Source: Blumeriella jaapii
Taxonomy: Eukaryota; Ascomycota; Leotiomycetes; Helotiales; Drepanopezizaceae
DNA: 64,000 nucleotides
Assembly (NCBI GenBank): GCA_009599575.1
Contig: VWND01000095.1
Coordinates: 1-64,000, forward strand
Reading direction: 5' to 3'
Positions within the stretch are counted from its first letter, which is position 1. Each line of letters starts with the position of its first letter. The position numbers were made by a program, and so were the translations under genes. Positions 45,790 through 56,723 of the stretch are shown here, piece after piece. The notes beneath the pieces are model-generated. The model was not told the DNA's origin. It saw only the letters and a list, made by a program, of their open reading frames with translations, and ran no database searches.

Positions 45790-47100
45790 AGAGCGTTAAC
45801 CATTTCGCTTGCCATCTTTTTGCAGCTTAGCGCTGAAAACGTTCAGTTAAAACTTTTGCAAAATCAATTAAAAAAAGCGCAAAAGCGTAAACGACAATTT
45901 TTGGAAACTATACGACTGCGATAAACTTTTTAATTAAAGCGTTTAATAAAATTTATCGAACGTGCTTCTGCCAATCGCGAATCTGCTGCTTTTTCCCTTT
46001 TTCGCAACGTTTTATTTCAACCAACAAACGTTGCAAACCAATCTTTACGCTTTTCGCGAACTTTTTTTAAATTTTTTCTTAACGGCCAAAACCCTAGCGC
46101 GCTTTTTAAACGCTATAATTCCTATTTATTTACTAATTTTCGATTAGCTCGCATAAAACGCGTTCCGAATTTTAAATTTAAATTAAATAATAATAAAAAT
46201 TACAAAACACGCTATTAAAAAACTAAAATTCTCGACAACCTCGAATTCTACCACGACTATTTCGCTAACGATCGATTTCGCAAAAATTACATACTCGATT
46301 AAACCGAAAGCGTAGCAAAAAAGTTTTTAATTCCGCGTATTTTAAATCGTTCCGATTTTATATTTTTCGAAAAATTAATAAAAAAGATCGCCGATTTTCT
46401 GACCGACTTTTTCGACGTTCAAAAGGCCGAAAACGAATTTAAAATGCTTATAATAAATACGCACGACGACTTTTAGCGATTTTACCTGCGATTTTCCATT
46501 CGCAGCGAACGCTTAAATACGAATTAACAAACAGCTTCGAAACGCTTTCCGCGATAAAATACTAAAACGTTTACAAAAAAAGCTACACTTGGAATAAGCG
46601 CGTACAACGACCTTTAAAAATTAATTTACCGCCGTCCGTTAAAAAAAACAAAATTAATTGGCCGAACGAATTTTATACGCGAATCGTTTTATTAAATCTA
46701 TTATCTATTAAAATAATAAATCCTTTACCAAAGCGTATTACGAATTAAATCGTACGTACGAAAATCGTTCAAATACTTCACAAGCTCCTTCTCAGCCCCC
46801 TGCTATTCTTCCTTCTTCTCCACGCCAAAACGCCCCCTCTGGCGTTTTTTCTTTTCGATCGGACCAACGACAACGCTCGTTTTTTATTCCACATCAGAAA
46901 ATTCGAAGCCAATTTACACGACTTTTTACGGGCCGACCCTCGGTTCTATCCAAAAGCCTTCCCAGGCTAATAAATATAAACGAGGTCGAACCGGCCGAAA
47001 ATTCGCTCTCCGACAATAATAATAAAAACGAAAACCCCTTTTCAAACGATTTTCAAAACGCACACGAAAAAATTAAAGCTCCCGCCAATCGAAAAAACGC
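45790..47100 (+). pseudogene. Gypsy-1 copy C gag relic
   Basis: Readable in order: a coiled-coil-like basic start (AENVQLKLLQNQLKKAQKRK), ...RASANRESAAF, a central YHDYFASNRFRKNYILDQTE, LIKKIADFLTDFFDV, RLNTNQQTASKRFPRQNTK and a serine/proline-rich end with RTNFIRESFY. The YF-x-x-DR/NR-F-R-K pattern followed by a Trp-poor helical block suits a capsid-like gag. No clear zinc knuckle is seen. Copies A and B carry the same region in heavier decay. Confidence 0.6.
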
Positions 47101-48340
47101 CCAGGCCTAAGCAAAGCCTTTTTCTTAAGCGTATTACGCGATATACGCTATCTTAACGTTCGAAAGCTTTTTAATAGCGATTTATTAACAATTCCCGTTA
47201 CACTCACCAAAAATAGCTTTTCGTATAAAATAAAAGCGCTCGCCGATTTTAAAACGAACGGTTATACGTTAATCGATTCGGCGCTAATCAAATTTCTTTT
47301 TTTCTTTTTAAAACTTTTAATTTAACCTTTCCCGGCTTTTTTTTTTATAAAAAAATATAATAAAGCTCGTAGCCATTTAATTACACATTTTACGCTTTTT
47401 AATCTTATTATTAATAATCGAATACAATCGTTTACTTTTTTTTTAATTATCAACCTCGGAAATTATAATATAATTCTAAAAAAAACTTGGTTAGCCGAAC
47501 ACTAAATTTTATTAAATTATAATAAACGCAAGTTTTATTAGCCGAAATCTTACCCCCCCACAGCCTTTTACGCTCGTTGTATTAAAATTTTTTATTTGCA
47601 TCTTCGAAAAATTTAATTTCGCCATCAAAACGACGTTGTAAAACGTAACAAAAATCTTAACCAATTATAACAAACCTACGACGCTATGCGAAGCGCGAAA
47701 AAATCGAATTTTATTCGCGATGCCAATTTCGATAGCAACGCTAATAAAATAATACAAAAAATTACACTATTTTCCCAGGCTGCCGATCCTTTTTCCATTA
47801 TTTCTTTTTTTTTTCTTTTCCTTTCGTTAAAACAGCTTCCTCGTTCTATAAAAAACAGTTATATCAAAAACCGAAAAAAAACCTTCGCCGCGATGGCCTT
47901 TCAGCTTAATATAATCGATAATTCAGACAAGCCACCCTCTAAACCTTTCAAACCAATTCGAAAACGAATCCCTTAATCTATTGCTTACCCAATTTCCATC
48001 TGCCAAATCACTGCATACGCTTTTAAATTAATCTCCAGAAAAAAAGCAATTAAAATGTTTTCAACTTTCCTATACGAAATCGACAAAATACTAAACGACC
48101 TTACGTATAACACTTTTCTTAAAACCCAATCTCATAGTTTTTTCGAACGTTTCAAAACTAATAAAATATCGATTTCGACCCTTTCAACCAGCTTAGCAAA
48201 ACTAATTTCGAATAAACCTTTTCTCGAATCTTTTCCTTCGGAATACAAAAACCTCGAACACGTGTTTTCTAAGGCCGCTAATAACAAATTAATCCTTACC
48301 GGCCTTACGACCACAAAATCGAGCTTATTATAAATAAAAA
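47100..48340 (+). pseudogene. Gypsy-1 copy C protease and linker relic
   Basis: The segment at ~47170-47290 reads SDLLTIPVTLTKNSFSYKIK then ALADFKTNGYTLIDSALIKF. It is plausibly the aspartic protease (a D-S/T-G-A type site decayed near ADFKTNG), but the Asp-Ser-Gly triad is not convincingly intact. Open stretches 47686-47976 (basic and Pro-rich) and 48055-48333 (ending NLEHVFSKAANNKLILTGL, the typical E-x-F-x-K-x-x-A-x-x-LP lead-in to reverse transcriptase) link it to pol. Confidence 0.55.
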
Positions 48341-48379
48341 AAAGCTGAAATACACTTTTTTATATAAAATATCGATTCT

Positions 48380-49110
48380 AAAGCTCGAAATTATCAAAAC
48401 CTATTTGCAAAATAATTTTAATAAAAGCTTTATCGAACTTTCCACCGCTTTTTTCGCTATTTCAATGCTTTTCGTTAAAAAACCCGACGGTTTATTACGT
48501 TTTTGTATCGATTATCGAATTTTTAATAATATCATTCGTAAAAATCGCTATCTTTTCTTTTTTATCGATAAAACTTTTGCTCGTCTTTCGAAAATACGAA
48601 TTTTTACGAAGCTCGATATTCGTTAAACTTTTCACAAAATTCGAATAAATCCCGCTAATAAAAAACTAACGACGTTTCGTACGCGTTACGGCGCCTATAA
48701 ATGCAAAATGCTACTTTTTAACTTTATTAATAAATTCGCAATTTACCAACGCTATATAAACGACGTTTTCTTCGATTATTTAAACGATTTCTGCATTATA
48801 TATTTAAATAATATTTTTATTTATTCGTTCGACCTTTTAAAATACGTTATATACGTTCGCAAAATATTTTAAAAGCTCGCTGACGCTGAATTACAAACCG
48901 ATATTCGAAAATCTGAATTCAACGTTATTCGAATACGTTATTTAAATTTTATTATTTTTATTAAAAACCTAAAAATAAACTTAAAAAAAGTTTCCGTAAT
49001 CGCCCATTAAAAGCCTTCTATTATTATAAAAGATATACAAAGCTTTTTTGATTTTTGTAACTTTTACCGACGTTTTATTCGAAATTACGATATAATTACA
49101 AAGCTTTTAA
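48380..49110 (+). pseudogene. Gypsy-1 copy C reverse transcriptase relic
   Basis: 48405-48626 reads FVKKPDGLLRFCIDYRIFNN, NRYLFFFIDKTFARLSK, then IFTKLDIR, an unmistakable Ty3/gypsy reverse transcriptase N-half (KKDGSLR-CIDYR-LN, I-F-T-K-L-D). TFRTRYGAYKCKMLLFNFIN (GHYEY-x-VMPFGL-N region) follows after a shift. At ~48791 comes IIYLNNIFIYS, where YLDD is YLNN (both Asp to Asn), so the polymerase is dead. The LKYVIYVRKIF helix follows. Confidence 0.88.
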
Positions 49111-49610
49111 TTCATTTAACTAAAGCTAACGTTTTTTATAATTTTATTTTTAAATATCAGAAAAATTTCGACTTTTTTATATTAGCTTTTATTATTATAC
49201 CAGTTCTATAATATTATAAGCAAAACCTTTCCTGTATATTAAAAACTGACGCTCGACGGCGTAGTAGCTTTTATGCTTTCGCAATTCTATAACGACGATT
49301 AGCTTCCAATCGCCTACTTTAGCAAAACTATAGCTTCGCAAAGCTAAATTACGTCGTATACGATAAAAAAATATTCGCAATCGTAAAATCTTTAAGCAAC
49401 TTTCGTATTAAACTGGCTGGCTTAATTTATTAAATCAAAATAATTATTAATTACAAAACCTTAAAATATTTTATAACTTCCAAGCTTTTAAACGTTCGAC
49501 AGGCACGCTAGGCCGAGCTTCTCGTCGATTACAATTTTTTTATTACGTACAAACCAAATAAACACAACTTTTTAACTGACGCATTAATACGTCGTACGAG
49601 CGAATTCGAT
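49110..49610 (+). pseudogene. Gypsy-1 copy C RNase H relic
   Basis: ILKTDARRRSSFYAF (D-A-S-x-x-A/G start, ~49220), a serine-rich patch, then NYVVYDKKIFAIVKSLSNFR (NYxVYDKEL, ~49345), LKYFITSKLLNVRQARRAE, and DYNFFITYKPNKHNF (YRPGKxN). The order and the conserved NY-YDKE and LN-RQARWAE marks are diagnostic of gypsy RNase H. Stops replace several Gln codons. The catalytic first Asp appears retained. Confidence 0.8.
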
Positions 49611-49639
49611 CGCTAAAACTCTTTTAAACGCACCCAGCG

Positions 49640-50790
49640 CTTACAAACCCTCTTTCGAACAGATCAGATCGATCACCGATTTTTAATTAAAAAATTTCGA
49701 TTTTTCACGGTTTTCGAAACAGCTGTTTTTATCGTTAAAATAGCTGATTTTTTTTTCGCATTCCGTATCGTTAATTAAATTCTTTACGCTAATCGCACAG
49801 CTAGCAGCTTAATCGCTCTTCGAAAAAAAGCTATACGAAACGCTGCGAAAAAAAACGACGATAATAATACTTCGTATACACTTGAACGCGATTTGCTGCT
49901 ATATTACGGTCGCCTGATAATATTAAACGTCGATCATTTTCGTTTGGCCTTTATACGAAAAATACACGATCAAATCTTTACCGCTTATTCCAGCGTTCGC
50001 AAAACTACGCAATTGCTTTCGGACTAATATTATTAGCGAAATATAACAGCCTTCGTAAAACAATACTATCGCAATTGCTACGTTTATCGAAAAAGTTTTA
50101 TTTTAAAAAATAAACGCCCCGGCCTTTTTCAGCTTTTTTCTATTTCTGACCATTTTTAAAAACACGTTATAATAAACTTTTGCAGTTTTAACAAAAACAA
50201 ATACGATTACGATAACGTATTTGTAATAATAAATCGCTTTTTTAAATAAGCTATTTCGATCTTTTATTATAAAAATATCGACGTTCGAAATCTCGCCAAA
50301 TTGTATATATTCTACGTATATAAATATTTTAGCTTTTCAAAAAATATTATTAACGATCGTAGCCCTTAATATTAATTTATTTTCTGGTTTAAATTAAACA
50401 AAATATTCGATACGCAATTAAAGCTTTCGATAGCCGTTCATTTTGAAATCGATAATCAAACCGAAATTTACAACTAATATTTGCAAAAACGCTTTCGACC
50501 CTTCGTAAATTTCTATCAAAACGATTAAAGCGAATTTCTTTTAATAATGGATTTCGCTTAAATAATTCTTTCTTATAAAAGTCTAAATAGCCTTTTACCT
50601 TTTGAAATTGTATACGATTACGCTTTTTATACCAATTAAAATTAAAAGCTCGATACTTCTTCTTTTTCCAATCTCTTATATAAGCTAAACGCAAACGAAG
50701 CTCGTGCGTACGTTCGCCGCCATTACGACGCCTAAAACCTCGCCAAATCGCATTTTCAACAAGCCTACGATAAAATAAAAAGAAATACAA
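49640..50790 (+). pseudogene. Gypsy-1 copy C integrase relic
   Basis: An HHCC-like region lies at ~49945-50090 (IHDQIFTAYSSVRKTTQ ... YRNCYVYRKS, with the second His and last Cys now Tyr). The catalytic core follows: VFVIINRFFK (~50215; VVVDRF with Asp to Asn), IINDRSPQY (~50345; second Asp retained) and DNQTEIYNQY (~50460; Glu retained). One of three catalytic acids is lost. The minus-strand frame 50389-50790 is its antisense shadow. Confidence 0.85.
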
Positions 50791-50799
50791 ATAAATTTC

Positions 50800-51125
50800 G
50801 CCGCGCGATCGATTTTAACGTTAACGATTACGTATGGCTCGATATGCGTTTATTTCCGACTTCCCGGCCTTTTCGCAAGCTCGACAATTTTACAAACGGC
50901 CTTTTTAAAATTATAGCCAAAATTTTCGACAACGCTTTTAAGCTAGACCTTTTTAATATTATAAACGTACACCCAGTTTTTTACGCTAATCGACTGCGTA
51001 AAGCAGCTGACGATGCGCTCCCAAATCAGATTAATCTAACCTTTAAATTTATTAATATAACTGATAAGCTTAAATACGAAGTCGAAGAATTAATCGCCTA
51101 TCGAATGCAACGAAAAACCTTTTAA
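50800..51125 (+). pseudogene. Gypsy-1 copy C integrase C-terminal module
   Basis: The 93-residue stretch 50844-51125, with upstream residues FNVNDYVWLDM, reads FRKLDNFTNGLFKIIAKIF, LDLFNIINVHPVFYANRLRK, and DALPNQINLTF. This is the GD-x-VWL ... KLD-x-x-x-GPF-I ... HPVFH-x-x-LR-x-A-x-x-D-PLPGQ end of gypsy integrases, in which a chromodomain may follow. A second copy is at 62831-63112 on minus. Confidence 0.85.
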
Positions 51126-51368
51126 TACAAAGCTTTTTAAGTAAACTTAAATAAAAATCTTACGTAATATCCCGCGTCTAACTTTATATATGCTTTTTTA
51201 AAAATGCGCGACTTTCACTTAGCGCATAAAAAGCTTCCCGGTCCTTTTGCAAAACTTATAAATTGGCTGAAAGCGTATTCCGAAAGTTTAAATTCGTACG
51301 ATCATTTGAATAGCGACGTACCAATAGATAAAAGCTCGAGAGCGCGCTTTTTTCGGACGGAAAAATAA

Positions 51369-51665
51369 TATAACGATTTATTCTGTTGCCACCTTTCGTA
51401 TTATTCCAGCAACTACGTATAGCTGCAAGCTCCCCAGCAACTACGTATAGCTGTAAGCTCCCTGGTTTTCTGGTAGGTTTTCCTATCAATTATAAAAATT
51501 ATTCATATATATAAAACTCTTTCCTTTTAGCAACTTCTGCCTTTTGTAGTTATTGATTCTAAGTGAATATTTTTGTTACAGAACCAAAGGCTCGTTTCTT
51601 ATATCATATGAACACGGCGACCAGTTGACTGATTTTCCAGCCCTTCGACTGATTAGATCGTTACA
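51369..51665 (+). repeat. Gypsy-1 copy C 3-prime LTR (297 bp)
   Basis: Begins TATAACGATTTATTCTGTTG (inner, mutated) and ends GATTAGATCGTTACA (outer, intact). It shares the ~29-bp internal duplication with its partner. Confidence 0.94.
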
Positions 51666-51771
51666 CTCGCCAGTCAGATTTAAAATAATATAAGTAATAT
51701 CTTACTGCATACAATTTATTCGTTCCAGCCTCCGGTGAGGGTTCCTACCGACTATTCGGCTATGCACGACA
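51666..51771 (+). repeat. Copia 3-prime LTR, second part
   Basis: CTCGCCAGTCAGATTT ... TATGCACGACA. It is the outer end of Copia LTR 2, almost free of RIP changes compared with the first part. AAACA follows. Confidence 0.92.
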
Positions 51772-51776
51772 AAACA

Positions 51777-52380
51777 GTTGTAAAAAGCTTTATGAATCTA
51801 CGGGCTTTTAAGTTATTAGCTTTTAGAATTTACGTTTTAAAAATATACGCGTTTAGTATTCAGATTCTTTTTTTAATAAAGGTAATAGTTTCGAAAAAGC
51901 GAGCGAAATGCCGAAATAAAATAATACCGGTGATTTTATTAAAAACGTATTTTTGAATATTTTTTTTTCGTTAATTTGGCAAAGCGCAAAATCCGGTCTG
52001 TTACTTTTTTTTTATTATTTCGAGCTTTTTTTGTTCCGGCGAAAACTTTTAAAACGTTATCGTAATTTAGCAGAAATTTATCGTAGTCAAAGCTTTTGCG
52101 AACGAATTCAGCTTTAACGAAGCTTTTGTAATCGAATAAAAATTTATTAACGTTTTTAATTATTATATCGAATTATTTTATAAATGTTTTTACGAAAGCA
52201 GCTTATTAATTTGGAATAGCGGTATTATATGCTTGTTTAAATTCGGAAAAGTTGCGTATAATAATTCCGTTCCAAAATAAATTAAAAATGAATTTGTTAA
52301 ATTTAACAACGCTTTGCTTAAAAAACGATATAATATCGATGGGTTTATTAATCAAAAAGATATGTTATATTTATTAAAAA
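51777..52380 (-). pseudogene. Family X protein P, N-terminal part
   Basis: Minus-strand relic reading FKQSVVKFNKFIFNLFWNG, FSEFKQAYNTAIPN, AAFVKTFIK, FDYKSFVKAEFVRKSFDYDK, FAGTKKARNNKKKVTDRIL and RFAKLTKKK. It is mostly aromatic-basic and could be the start of a gag-like or accessory protein. It continues leftwards across the Copia insertion into 36045-33999. I cannot assign it to a family. Upstream the frame dissolves near 52380. Confidence 0.4.
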
Positions 52381-52915
52381 GTAATTGGAAAAAAGTACGA
52401 AAATTATAAAGTATTTATATTTAAAAGTTACGGAAATTCGTATATTGTTTTTCTAATAAATTATAATTGTTTAGATAAGCATTTGTTCAAAACAACGAAA
52501 AAAATAAATAATGCAAAAAGTAGCAAATAATAAAATGCTTAAAAAATAGTTTTCGTAAAATATGCGAGCGATATAAATATATTAAATATACGGCTTAAAT
52601 ATATATAAAGCTTTTGTTCTGATAAACAAAAATATAATTAAATAAAAAAAAATATAGCAAATATTTTAAATAATATAAAAAAAGGTTTTAAAAATAAATA
52701 ATATATATAAAACAAAATAATTAAATTGTATATAAGCAAAACAAAACAAAAATAATAAAATAATATATAATAAAAAAAATAATAAATAATAAAAATAATA
52801 AAACAATTAATAAATAATCTTATATGCATTTTTCTTTTTTTCGGTTATAAATGGAATTACGATTTAAATTATACTTTCAGTAGCGGAGTTATCGTTCGAT
52901 TGCTTTTAGACTTTT
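52381..52915. other. AT-rich spacer between pol stop and protein P
   Basis: About 535 bases. 52620-52830 is an (AATAATAAAA)n-like low-complexity tract. The frame at 52638-52829 is artefactual. No terminal repeat matching 26533 or 56724 is visible here. Confidence 0.5.
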
Positions 52916-53160
52916 CTAAGGGTTTTTTTTTTTTTCAAAAGTATAATCGCTTTGGTCGGAATCGTCGGCGGAGTCGCTAAAATCGAAATCGCTTTTTGAT
53001 TCAGAGTCTAAAGAGTAGATTTGCTGGTTTTTTTTGTAAAATCGCTTTAATCGGTTAGCGGCGAACGTTTTTTTTAATTTTGTTTTATCGAGTTCCGTAA
53101 GCTTATAATAGCTTTTATTTAATTCGGCCTCGTATATTTCGTAGAGTCCGAGCTATTTAT
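52916..53160 (-). pseudogene. Gypsy-3 pol C-terminal domain
   Basis: Stop-free: LGLYEIYEAELNKSYYKLTE, LDKTKLKKTFAANRLKRFYK, then an acidic Ser/Asp tail SKSDFDFSDSADDSDQSDY. The G-P-Y-x-V ... YKL-x-EL-DG-x-x-L ... NRLK-RF end is the usual close of this pol lineage. The stop at 52916 is therefore a genuine terminus. Confidence 0.8.
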
Positions 53161-53289
53161 AATCAAGCTTAGTATCGGCCGATTTGTCGATAGCGCGCTA
53201 AACGTCGTAAATTAAAATCAAATTTTCTTTTTTAATTAGCGTTTTTTTTAAAACCTTGGTTTTATTTCAGATTTTTTTAGCTGTTTTTT

Positions 53290-54450
53290 TATACTTTTTT
53301 TTTTTTTAAATTATTTTTTTTATATTTATATCGCGGTAATTTAGCTGTTTAGATTTTATTATTAATAAGTTTGCTTTTGTTTTTATTTTAATTACGTTAT
53401 AAAGCTTTTATACAAGTTATTTTGTTTTCAAAAATAATCGAGCGTTTTTTTCGTATTAAATGAAAAATAAAATTATTTCAGTGGAAGCGTATATATATAT
53501 GCGTATAGCAAAAAGCATTTCCGAAAATTTCCGCGATTAACGCTTATAATTTTTTCGAATAACTTTTAAAAAGCCGTCGAAAATATTTTTATAATTTCGT
53601 TTAACGGATCCGTTGCTTTTTAAATTATAAGCTAAAATTTAAATACGCTGAATTTTGTATTTTTTTATAAAAGTTTCGATAACGCTTTTATTTTCGGATT
53701 TATTATCGACGTTTAATTTGCTAAACAAACCGTATCGATATATAACGTTTTTTTAAAAAAAAGATCGCTATAGCTTCGGAAATAGCGTTTCGGAAAGGTT
53801 TTTTTTCAGGCTATTTAAACAAATCGTCGATAGCGAATACGAAGCACGTATATTCGCGATCGGTAATCGGTACGCGTGTAACGTCGAAATTAATTTTTTT
53901 TTAAATTTTAAAAAACTACGTCGGATATAATAAGTTTTTTTTTCGGCTCGGCTTTCGTTTTTAGCAAAAAATATAGCTTTTGACGAAAGCTTTACAATTT
54001 TCGAAATATTTTTTTTATCAGAAATCGTTTTTGATTTAATAATAAATGGCTTCAGCTTTTTTATAAAACACTTTTTCGTAAGCTTTTTTTATAATTTAAA
54101 ATTTATCGGCTTTATTATTTATTATTAAGCGTTTTTGATATATATTATCTTTTATTTTATATAGCTTTTTGTCGGTTAAAATATAATCGAAAGCTTGGTT
54201 TTTAAATAATTTAAATTAATAGTTTGATACGTTAAATGGTTTAAATAAAATAGTTAAGTAATATACGATTAAATAAAAGTTTTCGGTTTCGTAATTATCG
54301 ATCAAAAGTTTATTTTCGTCGTTAGTCGGCTTATTCCGATCGTTTTCGATTAAATTTATTTGCGATGCCAGCCGAAATAATAACGCGAATGCTTTTTCGG
54401 CCCGAAAATTAATGTTTTTTATTCGCGGTATTAATCGAAATAACAACGCG
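53290..54450 (-). pseudogene. Gypsy-3 integrase relic
   Basis: The open stretch 54216-54446 (...FRAEKAFALLFRLASQ ... YLTILFKPFNVSNY) is the linker between RNase H and integrase. The core follows at ~53890-53560: NFDVTRVPITDREYTCFVFA, IDDLFK (first catalytic Asp region), IYRYGLFSKLNVDNKSENK (V-D-N/G-G-x-EN, second Asp), IQRI-ILAYNLKSNGSVKRN (AYHPQ-x-NG-x-x-ER, Glu now Lys). The third catalytic residue is lost. Confidence 0.75.
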
Positions 54451-54689
54451 AATGGTTTCGGCTTTATAAAATTTAAAGCGTAAATAACGAAGCAGCCGAT
54501 TTCGTTAGCGATTTATTCGTCGATATTTTGTTCGTTTTGTTTAACGAAATTAAACGAATAAAAACGTTTTCGTTTGGAAAGGCCGTTTGCCGCTGTATTA
54601 ATTATTTTTTTAATATATTTAACTTCGAAGTTTATAAATCGTATTTAAATTATTTAATTAGTAACGAGCGCTTTTGATAGGTTATTAGC

Positions 54690-55130
54690 TTTTTTATTTA
54701 ATTAATCGATAAAAATTTTTGCGTTTGTTTTTAAAATAAAATATACGCCGTATAATTCGTTTTTTATTTTTTTTATCGTTTTGAAAACGCTTCGATATTT
54801 TCGTTTAATAGCGTCGTAACGTGCTTTCGCGGAGGATTATAAGCCGCTTTCGAATCGTGAAAAATGCCGTTTTTTATTTTTATCGATTTGTTATAATACA
54901 GCTTTTTAACCGAAAATATTAGCGTCGATAATCAAAATAATTTTTTTTGCGTTTGGATTATAGTCGATTCGTATAAGCGATAAGACCGATAAAAGGTCGT
55001 TTTTAAGGATTTTTATAGCTTTGCTTTGTTTTTTTTTTTAAACGAAATCGATTTTTTTTTTATCGTAGCGTAAATAAATGCAGTTTTTTAAAAAAAAATT
55101 TTGATTTAATTACCGTAGTAAATCATAACG
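54690..55130 (-). pseudogene. Gypsy-3 RNase H relic
   Basis: Reads LLSVLSLIRIDYNPNAKKII, LIIDANIFG, FESGL, SSAKARYDAIKRKYRSVFK, TIKKIKNELYGVYFILKTN. It matches the A-L-V-x-I-DY ... V-DAS-x-x-G-x-GAVL ... RYESGLWS-x-AE-x-x-YD pattern of this lineage. The first catalytic Asp and the Tyr-Asp step are retained. Confidence 0.8.
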
Positions 55131-55194
55131 CTAATAAAAGCTTTGGCTTCGGTAATATTTTTACATTTTTTTTATTCGCAGATTTTTTTAATTT

Positions 55195-56060
55195 TTTTTT
55201 GTTAAAAATAGCGGCCAACGTTATTAATTATATAACCGACGATATTTATTTCGAATATACAAAATTTTAATCGAAGGCCAATAATAGCTTTGGCTTTTTC
55301 GAAGCAGATTATAATTTTGTCGATATTTTGAATTTGTTTTATTATATAGCGTCGAATTTCAGAAAGGATTTTTTTATTATTATAATATAATTTAAAACTT
55401 TTTATTTTAACGTCGTTAACGTATAAAAGAGCGATATTAGAAATGCAAATCATAAGAATCTTATATACGATTTTTACGAATTAAGCGATTAAATTAATAG
55501 CTTTTATAAATACTTTCGTTATACGTAATAAACCGATTGGAATTTGAATTGCTATTATATTTCGAAATCGTGGATTAAATATTAAATAATCGTAGCCGGA
55601 AAACAGATCGAGAAAAAAAGCGATCGTTAATCCTGCGAATTCGTTCGAAAATTAATCGACGTTAAATAATACGTTGGCGTTTCGTATCGTTATTTTATTT
55701 ATTTCGACGACTGCGGTAATAAGTTTGTAAATGCTTTTTTTTTTTTCGTAACGATAAACTATTTGTTTTTGTATAGGCCGTGGCAGAATTCGAGGATTTT
55801 TTGCTTAATTCGTTTTTTTAGCATTTCGATTATTTTATTTTAAAAGGTTTTAAAAATTAAAAAGGTTTTTTTTTGCCAGGCTTCGTAAAATACGGTTTTA
55901 ATATCGATATAAAGCGTAACGTTAAAGCTGAATTGGTTTATTTCGGTGAAATCGAAAATTATAGTTTTTTCTCGGTTGCGTAAGATTTCGTATAAGATTT
56001 TTTTTTTTTAATAAAAATTAGGTTCCGATTGCTAGATTATTAAATTGTTTTTTTATAAAT
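55195..56060 (-). pseudogene. Gypsy-3 reverse transcriptase relic
   Basis: Readable blocks are NVD-FSNEFAGLTIAFFLDL, FSGYDYLIFNPRFRNIIAI, IPIGLLRITKVFIKAINLIA, then the 83-residue open stretch 55202-55453. That stretch has IALLYVNDVKIKS (YVDDV with Asp to Asn), IRRYIIKQIQNIDKIIICFE and CIFEINIVGYIINNVGRYF. These correspond to motifs 3 to 7 of gypsy reverse transcriptase. The active-site Asp is lost. Confidence 0.85.
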
Positions 56061-56723
56061 CGGCTGTTAGATAATAAGCTGGAAAATCGGCCGGTAATAA
56101 ATTTTTCGAATTCGTTAATAATTAATTAAAATAATTTTATTACTTTATTTTTTTCAAATTAATCGTTTATTTTTTTAAAAATATTTTTACCGGATTCGCT
56201 AAAATTTACGAATCGTATTTTATTAGTTTTGCGCTTGTAAAAAATGCTGATATTAATACAAAAAAATAGAATATATAAATCGGATTTGTTTAATATAAAA
56301 ACGAAATCTTCGAAGCTTTTATTTCCGAGTTAATAGCCAAAAATGTTAATATTAGTCAATTTTATTCGCGGTGCTATTTCGATTAACGACGTAAATGCTT
56401 TTGATCGAGTATTTTCCAGGTTTTATTATAGCTTAGCGTTTATTTTAAAACCAAAGCCGGCTATTCGTTTTTTGATAAAACGTCGACTAGAAAGATTTTA
56501 TCGCCGGCGACGATAATTTAATTTTGAAAAGATCGGTTCCAGTTTTAAAAAAAAGCTTTTATCTGGCCGTTTTCGATATATTTAAAACTAACGAAACTTT
56601 TCAGAATCCAGGGAATTTTAAAAATAATAAAATAAAAACATTTTTTTATTATTAAAAAATTTTTATAAATAATAATATTTTTAATATCGATTTTTATATT
56701 TCGTATAATTTTATTAAACTTAA

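Larger units (their letters stand above)
45208..51665 (+). mobile_element. Gypsy-1 copy C, complete Ty3/gypsy element (6458 bp)
   Basis: Two 297-bp LTRs (45208-45504, 51369-51665) and a perfect CTCGC duplication (45203-45207, 51666-51670) define it exactly. The + strand carries gag, protease, reverse transcriptase, RNase H, integrase and a terminal chromodomain-like module in gypsy order. It is the least mutated large element: several open stretches of 60-130 residues persist. All ORFs are still interrupted. Confidence 0.95.
36051..51771 (+). mobile_element. Ty1/Copia element, complete but nested (plus)
   Basis: LTR 1 is 36051-36352 and LTR 2 is 44997-45207 continuing at 51666-51771. The perfect target duplication AAACA lies at 36046-36050 and 51772-51776. 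Gag, integrase, reverse transcriptase (YVDD) and RNase H relics are on +, in Copia order (integrase before reverse transcriptase). Two later elements sit inside: a small LTR element at 43466-44511 and a gypsy-1 at 45208-51665. With these removed the Copia is ~8.2 kb, somewhat long because of an unassigned 3-prime region. Confidence 0.9.
52916..56723 (-). pseudogene. Third Ty3/gypsy pol relic (family X or neighbour), full span
   Basis: A minus-strand polyprotein from ~56700 to a TAG at 52916. A poorly readable leader is followed by reverse transcriptase, RNase H, integrase and an acidic C-terminal tail. The motif style (FAGLTIAFFLDLFSGYDYL, YVNDVKIK, IRRYIIKQIQNIDKII, IVGYIINNVGR) is that of a distinct fungal gypsy lineage with a G-I-RR-F block after the YxDD box, not gypsy-1 or gypsy-2. 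Little space (~600 bases) remains for gag and protease before the X terminal repeat at 56724, so the 5-prime part is missing or relocated. Confidence 0.8.

Noticed and set aside
50389..50790. 133-residue minus frame in gypsy-1 copy C
   Set aside because: Antisense shadow of the integrase on +, whose motifs are conserved in the expected order.
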